From Enterobacter genomosp. O (GTDB lineage Bacteria > Pseudomonadota > Gammaproteobacteria > Enterobacterales > Enterobacteriaceae), in the NCBI RefSeq assembly GCF_001022965.1, contig NZ_LECZ01000026.1, forward strand, positions 186,001 to 250,000: a stretch of DNA of 64,000 nt, given 5' to 3'. The position numbers and the translations under genes were made by a program. Under the pieces are notes generated by a model that saw only the letters and a list, made by a program, of their open reading frames with translations, had not been told where the DNA came from and did no database searches. Shown one piece after another: positions 45,265 through 54,659 of the stretch (positions within the stretch are counted from its first letter, which is position 1; each line of letters begins with the position of its first letter).

Positions 45265-46311
45265 TTATCCTTCTTCGCTCAACAGCAGTTCGTTAAGCTC
45301 TTCAAGAACGCGCTGCGGGGTAATGTCGATCAGGCTCTGGTGATAGCCTTCTGCAGCATCGCCTTTGCGCACTTTGTGGTAACCGGTGATGAGGCGAATG
45401 ACGCGCGCTTTATGGGAAAGTGGGGGCGTGAAGTCCGGGCTGCTTGGGCCATACAGCGCAACCAGCGGGCGGTCGAGCGCAGCGGCGACGTGCATCAGGC
45501 CTGAGTCGTTGGTAACCACGGCTTTACAGGCGGCAATCAGGATAACCGCCTGCTCAAGCTGGGTTTCTCCCGCCAGGTTGCGGCACCATGCCTGCTGTTC
45601 GTTACTGAGCGTCGCGAGGATTTCATTGCCTGCCTCGTGGTCTTTTGCCGAACCGAACAGAACTATCTGGTAGCCTTCGTCAATCAGCTGTTTCGCCAGC
45701 TCCGCATAGTGATAGTGCGGCCAGCGTTTTGCCGGGCCGAACTCGGCGCCAGGGCAGAAGCCAATCATCGGGCGTTCAGACGATAGTCCAAACGCGTTGC
45801 AGGTGTGGGATTTTTCACCCTCGTTAACCTGAAGCTGTGGCCAGAGCAGCGGCTGCGGCAGGTCTTTCGCGCTGCGCATCACGCCTTTGTCATAGGCCAG
45901 CGCCACGTAACGCTCCACCATCAGCGGCCAGGCCTCTTTATCCAGCACGCGCGCATCGTTCAGCAGGCCGTAGCGCATTTCACCGCGCCAGCCAGTACGA
46001 TGCGGGATGCCCGCAAAGAAAGGCACCAGGGCAGATTTAAAGGAGTTTGGCAGGACATACGCGCGGTCATAGCGCTTCTCGCGCAGGCTATGGCCGAGCT
46101 TGCGGCGTTCGCCAATTTCCAGCGCCCCGTGGCCAAGCGGCATCGGGATGGCTTCATTCACTTCCGGCATACGCGATAACAGCGGACGGCACCATGCGGG
46201 TGCCATCACGTCGATTATCGCCTGGGGATAGCGCGCCTTGAGCGTGCGATAGAGACTTTGCGACATCATCATGTCGCCCACCCATGACGGGCCGATCACC
46301 AGAATTCTCAT
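45265..46311 (-). CDS. waaF: LPS heptosyltransferase II
   Basis: 348 residues, GT9. MRILVIGPSWVGDMMMSQSL and CPGAEFGPAKRWPHYHYAEL are WaaF signatures, and VTNDSGLMHVAAALDRPLVA forms the ADP-heptose site. It adds heptose II to heptose I. It begins 2 nt after hldD in the same operon. Confidence 0.96.
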   Translation of the reverse strand: MRILVIGPSWVGDMMMSQSLYRTLKARYPQAIIDVMAPAWCRPLLSRMPEVNEAIPMPLGHGALEIGERRKLGHSLREKRYDRAYVLPNSFKSALVPFFAGIPHRTGWRGEMRYGLLNDARVLDKEAWPLMVERYVALAYDKGVMRSAKDLPQPLLWPQLQVNEGEKSHTCNAFGLSSERPMIGFCPGAEFGPAKRWPHYHYAELAKQLIDEGYQIVLFGSAKDHEAGNEILATLSNEQQAWCRNLAGETQLEQAVILIAACKAVVTNDSGLMHVAAALDRPLVALYGPSSPDFTPPLSHKARVIRLITGYHKVRKGDAAEGYHQSLIDITPQRVLEELNELLLSEEG

Positions 46312-46313
46312 AC

Positions 46314-47246
46314 TTACGCGTCGCGGTTCAGCCAGGCCATATACTCCGTTACGCCTTCGGCAACGGTCTTGAACGGCTTGTCATAACCCGCTGCGCGCAG
46401 GTTGGTCAGATCGGCCTGAGTGAACGCCTGGTAGCGGCCTTTCAGCTTGTCAGGGAACGGAATGTACTCGATGCTGCCTTTTTTGTGATACGCCAGCGTA
46501 GCATCAGCCACCGCCTGGAAGGATTCTGCGCGGCCGGTACCCAGGTTGAAAATGCCGGAAACACCGTTTTCCCAGAACCACAGATTTACTGCGGCAACGT
46601 CGCCCACGTAGACGAAGTCGCGCTTAAAGCCGTCGCTGCCTTCAAACAGTTTTGGGCTTTCGCCATTATTCAGCTGGGTATTCAGGTGGAATGCCACGCT
46701 TGCCATGCTGCCTTTGTGACCTTCGCGCGGCCCGTAAACGTTGAAGTAGCGGAAGCCCACGATCTGGGAGTTCGCTTCTGGCAGAACCTGACGCACGTAC
46801 TCGTCGAACAGGAATTTGGAATAACCGTAGACGTTCAGCGGCTGCTCATATTCGCGAGACTCGATAAAGTCCGAGGTGCGCCCGCCGTAGGTTGCCGCGG
46901 AGGAAGCGTACAGGAAGGGGATTTCACGCTCCAGGCAGTAGTGCAGGATCTCTTTAGAGTACTGATAGTTATTGTCCATCATGTACTTGCCGTCCCACTC
47001 TGTGGTGGAAGAGCAGGCACCTTCATGGAAGATAGCTTCGATCTCGCCGAACTCCTCGCCTGCCATAATCTGGATAAGGAAATCTTCTTTATCCATGTAG
47101 TCAGCGATGTTCAGATCCACCAGGTTGACGAACTTGGTGCCGTCTTTCAGGTTGTCAACCACCAGGATGTCGGTGATGCCTTTGTCATTAAGAGCCTTAA
47201 CAATATTGCTGCCGATAAAGCCCGCGCCGCCGGTAACGATGATCAT
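46314..47246 (-). CDS. hldD: ADP-L-glycero-D-manno-heptose 6-epimerase
   Basis: 310 residues from the ATG at 47246, the E. coli length; upstream in-frame sequence is not needed. [19 protein letters not shown] is the NADP-binding loop and the Y-x3-K pair occurs in [14 protein letters not shown]. It makes the ADP-heptose donor used by waaF, waaC and waaQ, which follow it. It diverges from kbl over a 215-nt gap. Confidence 0.97.
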   Translation of the reverse strand: MIIVTGGAGFIGSNIVKALNDKGITDILVVDNLKDGTKFVNLVDLNIADYMDKEDFLIQIMAGEEFGEIEAIFHEGACSSTTEWDGKYMMDNNYQYSKEILHYCLEREIPFLYASSAATYGGRTSDFIESREYEQPLNVYGYSKFLFDEYVRQVLPEANSQIVGFRYFNVYGPREGHKGSMASVAFHLNTQLNNGESPKLFEGSDGFKRDFVYVGDVAAVNLWFWENGVSGIFNLGTGRAESFQAVADATLAYHKKGSIEYIPFPDKLKGRYQAFTQADLTNLRAAGYDKPFKTVAEGVTEYMAWLNRDA

Positions 47247-47461
47247 AACTGTAACCTTTGAAGTGTTGAGCCCGGGGACAATCCCGGACGCTAATGTCTT
47301 TATCATATCATTACAATGCCCGGTCTTCAGCCATTCACCGATATGCAGCAGGGGTACACGTGATTTATGCTGCAAAAACGACAAGAGATAATGTGTCATC
47401 TCGTCATGAACTATAGGTTTGGGTAATATGTCCCGAAATTTGCCGAGTCTGGAGAATTGCA

Positions 47462-48658
47462 ATGCGTGGTGATTTTTACAAACAGTTAAACAGCGACCTC
47501 GACACCGCACGTGCGGAAGGGTTGTTCAAGGAAGAGCGTATTATCACGTCTGCTCAGCAGGCGGACATCACCGTTGCCGACGGCAGCCACGTGATCAACT
47601 TTTGTGCGAACAACTATTTAGGTCTTGCGAATCACCCTGAGCTGATTGCCGCGGCGAAAAACGGCATGGACACCCACGGCTTCGGCATGGCCTCCGTACG
47701 CTTTATCTGCGGTACCCAGGACAGCCATAAGCAGCTTGAGCAAAAGCTGGCGAGCTTCCTCGGAATGGAAGACGCGATTCTGTACTCCTCCTGCTTCGAC
47801 GCTAACGGCGGTCTGTTTGAGACCCTGCTTGGCGCAGAAGATGCGATTATCTCCGACGCCCTGAACCACGCCTCTATCATTGACGGCGTGCGCCTGTGTA
47901 AAGCGAAGCGTTTCCGTTACGCCAACAATGACATGGTAGAACTGGAAGCTCGTCTGAAAGAGGCGCGTGAAGCGGGCGCTCGCCACGTGCTGATCGCCAC
48001 CGACGGCGTGTTCTCAATGGACGGCGTGATCGCCAACCTGAAGGGCGTCTGCGACCTGGCGGATAAATACGACGCGCTGGTGATGGTCGATGACTCTCAC
48101 GCGGTCGGGTTTGTCGGCGAAAACGGCCGTGGTTCCCACGAATACTGTGACGTGATGGGCCGCGTGGACATCATCACCGGTACGCTGGGCAAAGCGCTCG
48201 GCGGCGCGTCCGGCGGCTATACCGCCGCGCGTAAAGAGGTGGTTGAGTGGCTGCGTCAGCGCTCCCGTCCGTACCTGTTCTCCAACTCCCTGGCGCCAGC
48301 CATTGTGTCTGCCTCCATCAAAGTGCTGGAGATGGTGGAGTCCGGCGCTGAGCTGCGCGATCGCCTGTGGTCCAACGCGCGCCTGTTCCGCGAAAAAATG
48401 AGCGCAGCAGGGTTCACCCTCGCCGGTGCTGACCACGCCATTATTCCGGTGATGCTGGGCGATGCGGTTATCGCGCAGAACTTTGCCCGCGAACTGCAAA
48501 AAGAAGGGATTTACGTCACCGGGTTCTTCTTCCCGGTGGTGCCAAAAGGTCAGGCGCGTATCCGCACCCAGATGTCTGCGGCGCATACGCCTGAACAAAT
48601 TGAACGTGCGGTGGAAGCCTTTACCCGCATCGGCAAACAGCTGGGCGTCATTGCCTGA
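47462..48658 (+). CDS. kbl: 2-amino-3-ketobutyrate CoA ligase (glycine C-acetyltransferase)
   Basis: 398 residues. It is a PLP enzyme of the alpha-oxoamine synthase family: [18 protein letters not shown] at the start, [10 protein letters not shown], and the PLP lysine in [16 protein letters not shown]. It cleaves 2-amino-3-ketobutyrate with CoA to glycine and acetyl-CoA, the second step of threonine breakdown. It forms an operon with tdh 9 nt downstream, normally under leucine/Lrp control. Confidence 0.98.
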   Translation: MRGDFYKQLNSDLDTARAEGLFKEERIITSAQQADITVADGSHVINFCANNYLGLANHPELIAAAKNGMDTHGFGMASVRFICGTQDSHKQLEQKLASFLGMEDAILYSSCFDANGGLFETLLGAEDAIISDALNHASIIDGVRLCKAKRFRYANNDMVELEARLKEAREAGARHVLIATDGVFSMDGVIANLKGVCDLADKYDALVMVDDSHAVGFVGENGRGSHEYCDVMGRVDIITGTLGKALGGASGGYTAARKEVVEWLRQRSRPYLFSNSLAPAIVSASIKVLEMVESGAELRDRLWSNARLFREKMSAAGFTLAGADHAIIPVMLGDAVIAQNFARELQKEGIYVTGFFFPVVPKGQARIRTQMSAAHTPEQIERAVEAFTRIGKQLGVIA

Positions 48659-48667
48659 GGACGTGTG

Positions 48668-49693
48668 ATGAAAGCGTTATCCAAACTGAAAGCGGAAGAA
48701 GGGATTTGGATGACCGACGTGCCGGAACCGGAAGTCGGTCATAACGATCTGCTGATCAAAATTCGTAAAACGGCTATCTGCGGTACTGACGTTCACATTT
48801 ACAACTGGGACCAGTGGTCGCAGAAAACCATTCCGGTACCGATGGTTGTCGGTCACGAGTACGTCGGCGAAGTGGTCGGTATCGGCCAGGAAGTGAAAGG
48901 CTTTAAAATTGGCGACCGCGTCTCCGGTGAAGGTCATATCACCTGCGGCCACTGCCGTAACTGCCGCGGCGGGCGTACGCACCTGTGCCGTAATACCATT
49001 GGCGTGGGCGTGAACCGTCCGGGTTGCTTCGCGGAATATCTGGTGATCCCGGCGTTTAACGCGTTCAAAATTCCGGACAACATTTCTGACGATCTGGCCT
49101 CCATCTTCGACCCGTTCGGCAACGCGGTACACACGGCGCTCTCCTTCGATCTGGTCGGCGAAGATGTGCTGGTCTCCGGTGCAGGTCCCATCGGCATTAT
49201 GGCCGCAGCGGTGGCGAAGCACGTGGGTGCGCGTAACGTCGTGATCACCGATGTGAATGAGTATCGTCTGTCGCTGGCGCGCAAAATGGGCGTGACCCGC
49301 GCGGTGGATGTCTCGAAAGAGAGCCTGACCGACGTGATGGAAGAGCTGGGCATGACCGAAGGTTTTGACGTGGGTCTGGAAATGTCCGGTGCGCCGCCGG
49401 CGTTCCGCACGATGCTGGATACCATGAACCACGGTGGCCGCATCGCAATGCTGGGTATTCCGCCGTCGGATATGTCTATCGACTGGAACAAAGTCATCTT
49501 CAAGGGGCTGTTCATCAAAGGCATCTATGGCCGTGAGATGTTTGAAACCTGGTATAAGATGGCGGCGTTGATTCAGTCTGGTCTGGATCTGTCACCTATT
49601 ATCACTCATCGTTTCTCCGTTGATGAGTTCCAGAAAGGCTTTGACGCAATGCGTTCAGGGCAGTCCGGGAAAGTTATTCTGAGCTGGGATTAA
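48668..49693 (+). CDS. tdh: L-threonine 3-dehydrogenase
   Basis: 341 residues from the ATG at 48668 (a GTG lies directly before it). It is a zinc alcohol dehydrogenase: catalytic-zinc Cys in [24 protein letters not shown], structural-zinc cysteines in [15 protein letters not shown], and NAD loop [11 protein letters not shown]. It oxidises threonine to the substrate of Kbl. Confidence 0.98.
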   Translation: MKALSKLKAEEGIWMTDVPEPEVGHNDLLIKIRKTAICGTDVHIYNWDQWSQKTIPVPMVVGHEYVGEVVGIGQEVKGFKIGDRVSGEGHITCGHCRNCRGGRTHLCRNTIGVGVNRPGCFAEYLVIPAFNAFKIPDNISDDLASIFDPFGNAVHTALSFDLVGEDVLVSGAGPIGIMAAAVAKHVGARNVVITDVNEYRLSLARKMGVTRAVDVSKESLTDVMEELGMTEGFDVGLEMSGAPPAFRTMLDTMNHGGRIAMLGIPPSDMSIDWNKVIFKGLFIKGIYGREMFETWYKMAALIQSGLDLSPIITHRFSVDEFQKGFDAMRSGQSGKVILSWD

Positions 49694-49702
49694 ATCTGCC
49701 AG

Positions 49703-49732
49703 CTGGCACCGCTTTTACGGGTGCCAGCACTT
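49703..49732 (+). terminator. Terminator of kbl-tdh
   Basis: CTGGCACC / GGTGCCAG (49703-49710, 49720-49727) forms an 8-bp stem with a 9-nt loop, followed by a modest T-rich stretch. Confidence 0.75.
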
Positions 49733-49870
49733 TCCCTTAGTGGTTTGACTTTCCAGAAGTTACTTGTTAACTTTTGGCGAAATTTTCTCCATCCTGTCTT
49801 CTCCGCACGTTCATTCTGGCAGTCAAAATGATTACGTCAGGAAAGATATTGCCAGGCTAATCAGGTCATT

Positions 49871-51451
49871 ATGTCCACACTGTTTTCACAGAAGTTGGTT
49901 GACACTCCTTCGCGATTTACCGCTTTCTTTACAGTGGTTGTTTCTCTGCTAATAGTCATTGGCGTTAATATTATTCATGCTAAATATAATGCTGTAATTA
50001 ATCGTACGCTGGTCTTCGCGCTGATATTGCTGACTTTAAAATGTATAAACAATAAATTAATCAGGAATGTACTGGCGATTATTTTATTAATTCCGGTTGC
50101 GGCAGATATTACTTTGCAGTTATATGCATGGAGTAATTTTAATTCAGCGTTTAGTTATGGGTTTGCGCTTAGCGTACTGAATACGACACCGGGTGAAGCA
50201 AGTTCAATGCTCGGTTTGTACTGGCGCGATTGCCTGATTTTTATCACCCTGTCTGCGTTGTTCATTTATACCGCCAATACCGGCATGTGGCCTGTCGCGC
50301 CGCGTTATCGTCGCTGGCCCGCCATTGCGCTTGCCGTCACGCTGCTGGCTTTTTATGGCCAGGCTTTGCAGCATCAGCTCAGGAAAAGCAGCGTCGAAAG
50401 CCTGGCGCAGCGCGTAGTTCAGGCGACACCTGTCAGCACGTCAAAAGTCTTTATGCAGGCCATCGAAGATAATGCCGTGGTGGCCAACATCGGTAACAAT
50501 ATTCCTGATTATAAAATCACACTATCTGATACCGGCATCGAGAACTATGTTCTGATTGTTGGAGAGTCCGAGCGTACGGCAAATATGGGTATCTATGGTT
50601 ATCAACGAGATACTACTCCGGAGCTGGAGAAGCAAAAATCGCAACTCTTACTGTTCCGCAATGCCGTTACACCTGCACCGGTCACGATTATGGCGGTACC
50701 GCTGGCGTTGACTGCGGATACCGTGAATGCCCGCGATCCGCGCAAATATGGCGATAACGTCGTCAATATCGCGAACAAAGCAGGATATGATACTTACTGG
50801 TTTAGCCGCCAGGGCAAAGGAGGGGCGCATAATAACGTCATTACCGGAATTGCCCTGAACACGAAACAGCATGAGTGGATTGATGGGGGCTACGACGAAG
50901 ACCTTCTGCCGCTATTGCAGAACGCGTTAAAAACGCCGGGCAAAAAAATGATCGTTCTGCATTTGTACGGAAGCCACGAACCTTCCTGCCGACGCTTCCC
51001 GGCCAGCCAGGCGGTGTTGCACGGTGATAATGAAGCCGATGATTGTTATGACAACTCTGTGCGATATACGGATACGTTGATGGGCAAGATTTTTAACCTG
51101 CTGGAAAACTCGCGTTCATCAGTCATGTATTTCTCCGATCATGGCCTGATCCGCGATCCGAAGCGTGCTGTAGCATACTCCCACGGTAACGTTAATCCTC
51201 CACGGGAGGCCCTGCAAATCCCAGTGTTTATCTGGTATGGACATCAGGTAGATTCCGATAAAAAGTACACCGGAGACTACAATACCGTCTGGTCTGCGGA
51301 TGATATTAATACGCTAGCTGAGCTTTGGCTTGGAATCCATCGTCAGGGAGAACCTGTCCAGTCAGTACACTCCTGGCTTGCCGGTTACAATAAAAACGTC
51401 ACCGTGCTGGACACGACCGGGAAGTCCTATGACTGGCGTAATATTCGTTAA
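49871..51451 (+). CDS. Phosphoethanolamine transferase (EptA/CptA-type)
   Basis: 526 residues. Five N-terminal transmembrane helices (to ~residue 165) precede a periplasmic alkaline-phosphatase/sulfatase-fold domain. LIVGESERTANMGIYGY is the family opening (metal-binding Glu), the nucleophile Thr is expected in APVTIMAVPLALT, and metal ligands occur in YFSDHGLI and AYSHGNVNP. Family members move phosphoethanolamine from phosphatidylethanolamine onto lipid A, core sugars or other periplasmic glycans. Position beside waaL suggests an LPS core target, but YbiP-like (OpgE) function on other glycans is possible. The composition is AT-richer than kbl/tdh. Confidence 0.85.
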   Translation: MSTLFSQKLVDTPSRFTAFFTVVVSLLIVIGVNIIHAKYNAVINRTLVFALILLTLKCINNKLIRNVLAIILLIPVAADITLQLYAWSNFNSAFSYGFALSVLNTTPGEASSMLGLYWRDCLIFITLSALFIYTANTGMWPVAPRYRRWPAIALAVTLLAFYGQALQHQLRKSSVESLAQRVVQATPVSTSKVFMQAIEDNAVVANIGNNIPDYKITLSDTGIENYVLIVGESERTANMGIYGYQRDTTPELEKQKSQLLLFRNAVTPAPVTIMAVPLALTADTVNARDPRKYGDNVVNIANKAGYDTYWFSRQGKGGAHNNVITGIALNTKQHEWIDGGYDEDLLPLLQNALKTPGKKMIVLHLYGSHEPSCRRFPASQAVLHGDNEADDCYDNSVRYTDTLMGKIFNLLENSRSSVMYFSDHGLIRDPKRAVAYSHGNVNPPREALQIPVFIWYGHQVDSDKKYTGDYNTVWSADDINTLAELWLGIHRQGEPVQSVHSWLAGYNKNVTVLDTTGKSYDWRNIR

Positions 51452-51513
51452 CACAGGTGCGATAAACTTGTTTTTTGCAGTGTGCTAGCCTGCTTTGCCT
51501 TTTAGTAAATGGA

Positions 51514-52776
51514 ATGATGATGATTAATGTAGAACGAGATAAGGTCCAGTTTGTATTGCTGCAGCTACTCTTCGGACTGTGTGCTATTGCTTTGGGTTGC
51601 GTAGTTGTTTCACCTAATTTATCCACCAAAATCTTGGGCCTGGCGGGTGTTACCGCATTCGTTATTTTCTTATTGGATATTAAAAACTTCAGAAAGAACG
51701 ATGCATTTTGGCTTTGTCTGGTCCTGCTGATTATCGGGATTTGCGATCTGGTCTGGTACCGGATGTATAAGGTTAACAGTGAGGCGATCAACTCGTATCG
51801 CGCCTATCTGGAAGTCGGGAAAATCTGCGTTTTCGGGGCATTCTCCATCTTCGTGTTTGTAAACAGAAATCAGCTCAACGTCGGCAGCAATAAGATTCAT
51901 ATGTTGCTGGTCCTCGCACTGCAGGTGATGATTGTTGTCTACGCGGGATATCAACACCTGTTTCTTGAAAACCAAAGGGTTACACTCTCCCTTGCCGGTG
52001 GGTCGGATGCGACAGGGGCCGCTTATACCATTGCATTTATCTCGTTCTACACGATTCTGGTGCTCCAGCACAGTTCAAGCAGATGGAAAGAGCTGTTTAT
52101 ACTCGGACACTTTTTTATTACTTTCCTGGTACTGGTGGCGACAGAAACGCGGGCAGCCATTCTCACCTATCCGGTTATTTTCTTCGGCTTGCTGGTGGTG
52201 AAGCTGTACAAGGAAAAGCACATCCCGTGGAAGGGGGTTTCTGTTTTCCTGATTGCTTTGCTGGCTGGCGCATTTATGATGAAGGACAATCTGATAAAGC
52301 GTTATAATGACTTTAACCATGATATTGTTTCCTATGATAAAGCGAACAGTGTGACTTCGGTTGGTGCCCGTTTAGCGATGTGGAAGACGGGGCTGATTGC
52401 GTCTAAAAATAATTATTTATGGCAGTCTACAGACGAGCGTAACATCATAATCCGGGAAGAAATAAAAAAGGATCCAAGCCTGTCAGGCGCGCTGGGCTTC
52501 ATTCGCGGCCATCTTCATAATGAAATCGTTGAAACGCTTTCTGTAAAAGGTCCTTCAGGCGTTATTCTTTATATTCTTTTTGTAATATCACTTGGTTGGT
52601 ATGCACTGCGTAAACGAAAAAGTATTATTCTGTTCGCTTTCCTGGTCTCGATTGTTATGTTCGGCGTGGGTGGCGTGATGTTCTATTCAAAAACAACGCC
52701 TGTTGCCTGGATGTTAACGTTGATAATGTCGGTTGTTTTCCTGGAACAGAACAAACATCGTACGGTCATTAAGTAA
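51514..52776 (+). CDS. waaL: O-antigen ligase WaaL
   Basis: 420 residues from the first of three consecutive ATGs at 51514. It is a polytopic membrane protein with about 10-12 helices; the Wzy_C region includes LVATETRAAILTYPVIF, and the large periplasmic loop before IRGHLHNEIVETLSVKGPSG carries the conserved catalytic-type His. WaaL joins undecaprenyl-linked O-antigen to the finished lipid A-core. It lies outside the main waa run, separated by hldD-kbl-tdh, and is AT-rich and fast evolving as usual. Confidence 0.88.
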   Translation: MMMINVERDKVQFVLLQLLFGLCAIALGCVVVSPNLSTKILGLAGVTAFVIFLLDIKNFRKNDAFWLCLVLLIIGICDLVWYRMYKVNSEAINSYRAYLEVGKICVFGAFSIFVFVNRNQLNVGSNKIHMLLVLALQVMIVVYAGYQHLFLENQRVTLSLAGGSDATGAAYTIAFISFYTILVLQHSSSRWKELFILGHFFITFLVLVATETRAAILTYPVIFFGLLVVKLYKEKHIPWKGVSVFLIALLAGAFMMKDNLIKRYNDFNHDIVSYDKANSVTSVGARLAMWKTGLIASKNNYLWQSTDERNIIIREEIKKDPSLSGALGFIRGHLHNEIVETLSVKGPSGVILYILFVISLGWYALRKRKSIILFAFLVSIVMFGVGGVMFYSKTTPVAWMLTLIMSVVFLEQNKHRTVIK

Positions 52777-52785
52777 TCGTTTTGA

Positions 52786-52831
52786 TTCTCCATCGGGAAA
52801 AAGGTATTCTCCCGATGGAGAAATACCTTTT
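52786..52831 (+). promoter_or_regulatory. Two mutually exclusive hairpins after waaL
   Basis: Hairpin A has perfect 13-nt arms TTCTCCATCGGGA / TCCCGATGGAGAA (52786-52798, 52810-52822). Hairpin B pairs AAAAGGTATTCTCC (52799-52812) with GGAG-A-AATACCTTTT (52817-52831) with one bulged A and ends in TTTT. They share bases, so only one can form fully; otherwise the 10-nt outer part of B can pair as the second stem of a pseudoknot with A. This looks like a terminator/antiterminator switch between waaL and the next transferase. Confidence 0.6.
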
Positions 52832-52847
52832 ACCATACGAGCCCGCC

Positions 52848-53696
52848 ATGAACGAACTGATTTCAGTAATCATTACCACCTACAACAGAGAGGCGTTGCT
52901 GGAACGTGCAATTCGTTCAGTTATTGCTCAGACATATCCTGCGGTAGAATTGGTTATTGTTGATGATTGTTCTAATGAGAAGACCTCTCAACTCATCGAG
53001 CGTATACGCGCAGAGTGTGAAGCGCGTTTTGTGCATTTCATCTACGAACGTAATGAAAAGAACAGCGGTTCTAACTTCAGCCGTAACCGGGGCTATGCGC
53101 TTTCGCACGGTGTGTTTGTAACGGGGCTTGATGACGACGATTATTTCCTGCCAGAACGTCTGACGAAACTCGCTGAGCGGTATGATGATAAGTATGCTTT
53201 CGTGACGGATACCCCCGCCAGGCTGGACAAAACCCACCGCACCTATCCGGATACTGATGATAAAAGGATCATTGAGCTACAGGATATTTTGTGCGAGAAC
53301 GTGGTGGGCAATCAGGTATTGACCACTAAAGAAAAACTGTTAGGCGTAGGCGGCTTTTCTCCTGAAATTAAACAGCAACAAGATCGCGATGTCTGGATTA
53401 AATTAATTCTGAAATATGGCCCAGGTATCAAATACAGCTTCAGTACGGCGATGGTGGATGCTGAACACGGGAGCGATCGGATTACGTCGCAAGTTAAAAA
53501 ATACAATGCGTATCGTAAGCTCTATTTTAAATATCGTCAGCATATGTCTGAAGTGACTCGCAGCAATAATTTATTCCAGCTTATGTCATTTCGTGGTTTT
53601 AAATCAACGCGCATGAATTGCCTTTTACGTGGGCGTAAAAAAGATGCTAAGTTAAAAATGAAACTGTTTCGCCGTACGCTAAAAGAGCTATTCTGA
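52848..53696 (+). CDS. GT2 glycosyltransferase downstream of waaL
   Basis: 282 residues from the ATG at 52848; an in-frame ATG at 52815 lies inside the intergenic hairpin and is less likely. GT-A signs are ISVIITTYNREALLERAIRS, IVDDCSNEKT and TGLDDDDYFLPERL; QQQDRDVWIK is the usual acceptor-side ED/RD region. It probably adds an outer-core or O-unit sugar. E. coli has waaH, also a GT2 gene, in this same tdh-yibQ interval, so the place is a known site for core-modifying transferases. AT-rich. Confidence 0.85.
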   Translation: MNELISVIITTYNREALLERAIRSVIAQTYPAVELVIVDDCSNEKTSQLIERIRAECEARFVHFIYERNEKNSGSNFSRNRGYALSHGVFVTGLDDDDYFLPERLTKLAERYDDKYAFVTDTPARLDKTHRTYPDTDDKRIIELQDILCENVVGNQVLTTKEKLLGVGGFSPEIKQQQDRDVWIKLILKYGPGIKYSFSTAMVDAEHGSDRITSQVKKYNAYRKLYFKYRQHMSEVTRSNNLFQLMSFRGFKSTRMNCLLRGRKKDAKLKMKLFRRTLKELF

Positions 53697-53711
53697 ATTG
53701 AATAAGGTGAA

Positions 53712-54623
53712 ATGATGAATCTCAATGTAACGAATAAGCTCATCAAGAAAACCCGACGCTGGCACAAAAAAACGGGTTTCTCTCTCTTCCAGCGTGCGGC
53801 CAGCCATTTTGAGCGGAAGAAAAAAGAGACGATTTTTAGCGTCATTGATGACCTGAAGGTTCAGCCTGACGATTCGTACGCAACGGAACCGATGCAATCA
53901 CGCATTATCTGGATCTGCTGGTTCCAGGGGCTGGATAGCGCGCCTGAGTTGGTGAAACGCTGCATTGCCTCCGTACAACGTAACACACCGGATGCTCAGG
54001 TCATCATCCTGACGGATGAGAATATCCCAGACTACCTTACTCTCCCTGAACACATCAAAACGAAATACCAGGCGGGGCTTATCAGTAAGGCGCAATACTC
54101 AGATATTGTTCGCTGTTCGCTGCTGTATCAATATGGCGGGATCTGGATGGACGCGACGGTGTTCGTGACGAAGCCGGTACCGGAAACATTTTTTGAGAAT
54201 ACCTTTTCATCGCTACGTTTTGATTCGTCTGAAAACGCATTGAGTCAGGGCTACTGGACGGCCTATTTTCTTGCAGCCCAAAAGGGGAGCACGCTGGTGA
54301 AGATGGTACGAGATATTCTGTATCGCTACTGGCAGCACTATGACACCCTGATTGAGTACTTCCTGATCGATTACAGCTTCTTATATGCGCGCGAGCGCTA
54401 TCCGCAGTTTCGTCAGGTCATGGATCAACAACCGGTCACCGGGAATAATCGTTTTTTGATTCGCCAGTTCATCTCTGAAAAACCTGATTTGGCGGCATTG
54501 ATGACGCTAAATAATGATCCCGTGGGCATTTATAAGCTCTCACACAAAGAGCAATATCGAACTACAGATAACGACCTGCCGACGATATATAGCCAGATCC
54601 TCGAGGGTTCTTTCCACCTTTAG
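53712..54623 (+). CDS. Capsular-polysaccharide-type glycosyltransferase (GT32-like)
   Basis: 303 residues. IIWICWFQGLDSAPELVKRC and LISKAQYSDIVRCSLLYQYG leading to GIWMDATV are the pattern of the capsular polysaccharide synthesis/GT32-like family, with the DxD-like WMDAT at the donor site. The N-terminal ~55 residues are basic and helical. It starts 15 nt after the GT2 gene, so they share a transcript; together they likely extend the core or an O-unit. The donor and acceptor are unknown. Confidence 0.82.
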   Translation: MMNLNVTNKLIKKTRRWHKKTGFSLFQRAASHFERKKKETIFSVIDDLKVQPDDSYATEPMQSRIIWICWFQGLDSAPELVKRCIASVQRNTPDAQVIILTDENIPDYLTLPEHIKTKYQAGLISKAQYSDIVRCSLLYQYGGIWMDATVFVTKPVPETFFENTFSSLRFDSSENALSQGYWTAYFLAAQKGSTLVKMVRDILYRYWQHYDTLIEYFLIDYSFLYARERYPQFRQVMDQQPVTGNNRFLIRQFISEKPDLAALMTLNNDPVGIYKLSHKEQYRTTDNDLPTIYSQILEGSFHL

Positions 54624-54628
54624 TAATA

Positions 54629-54655
54629 AAAAAGCCACCATGACGGTGGCTTTTT
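54629..54655. terminator. Bidirectional terminator between the transferase operon and yibQ
   Basis: AAAAAGCCACC / GGTGGCTTTTT (54629-54639, 54645-54655) with a 5-nt loop gives an 11-bp stem usable from both sides, as needed for the convergent genes. Confidence 0.92.
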
Positions 54656-54659
54656 CTCA

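Noticed and set aside
49733-49870. PmrA-type operator before the phosphoethanolamine transferase
   Set aside because: No pair of CTTAAT/TTTAAG-like half-sites with 5-nt spacing was found.
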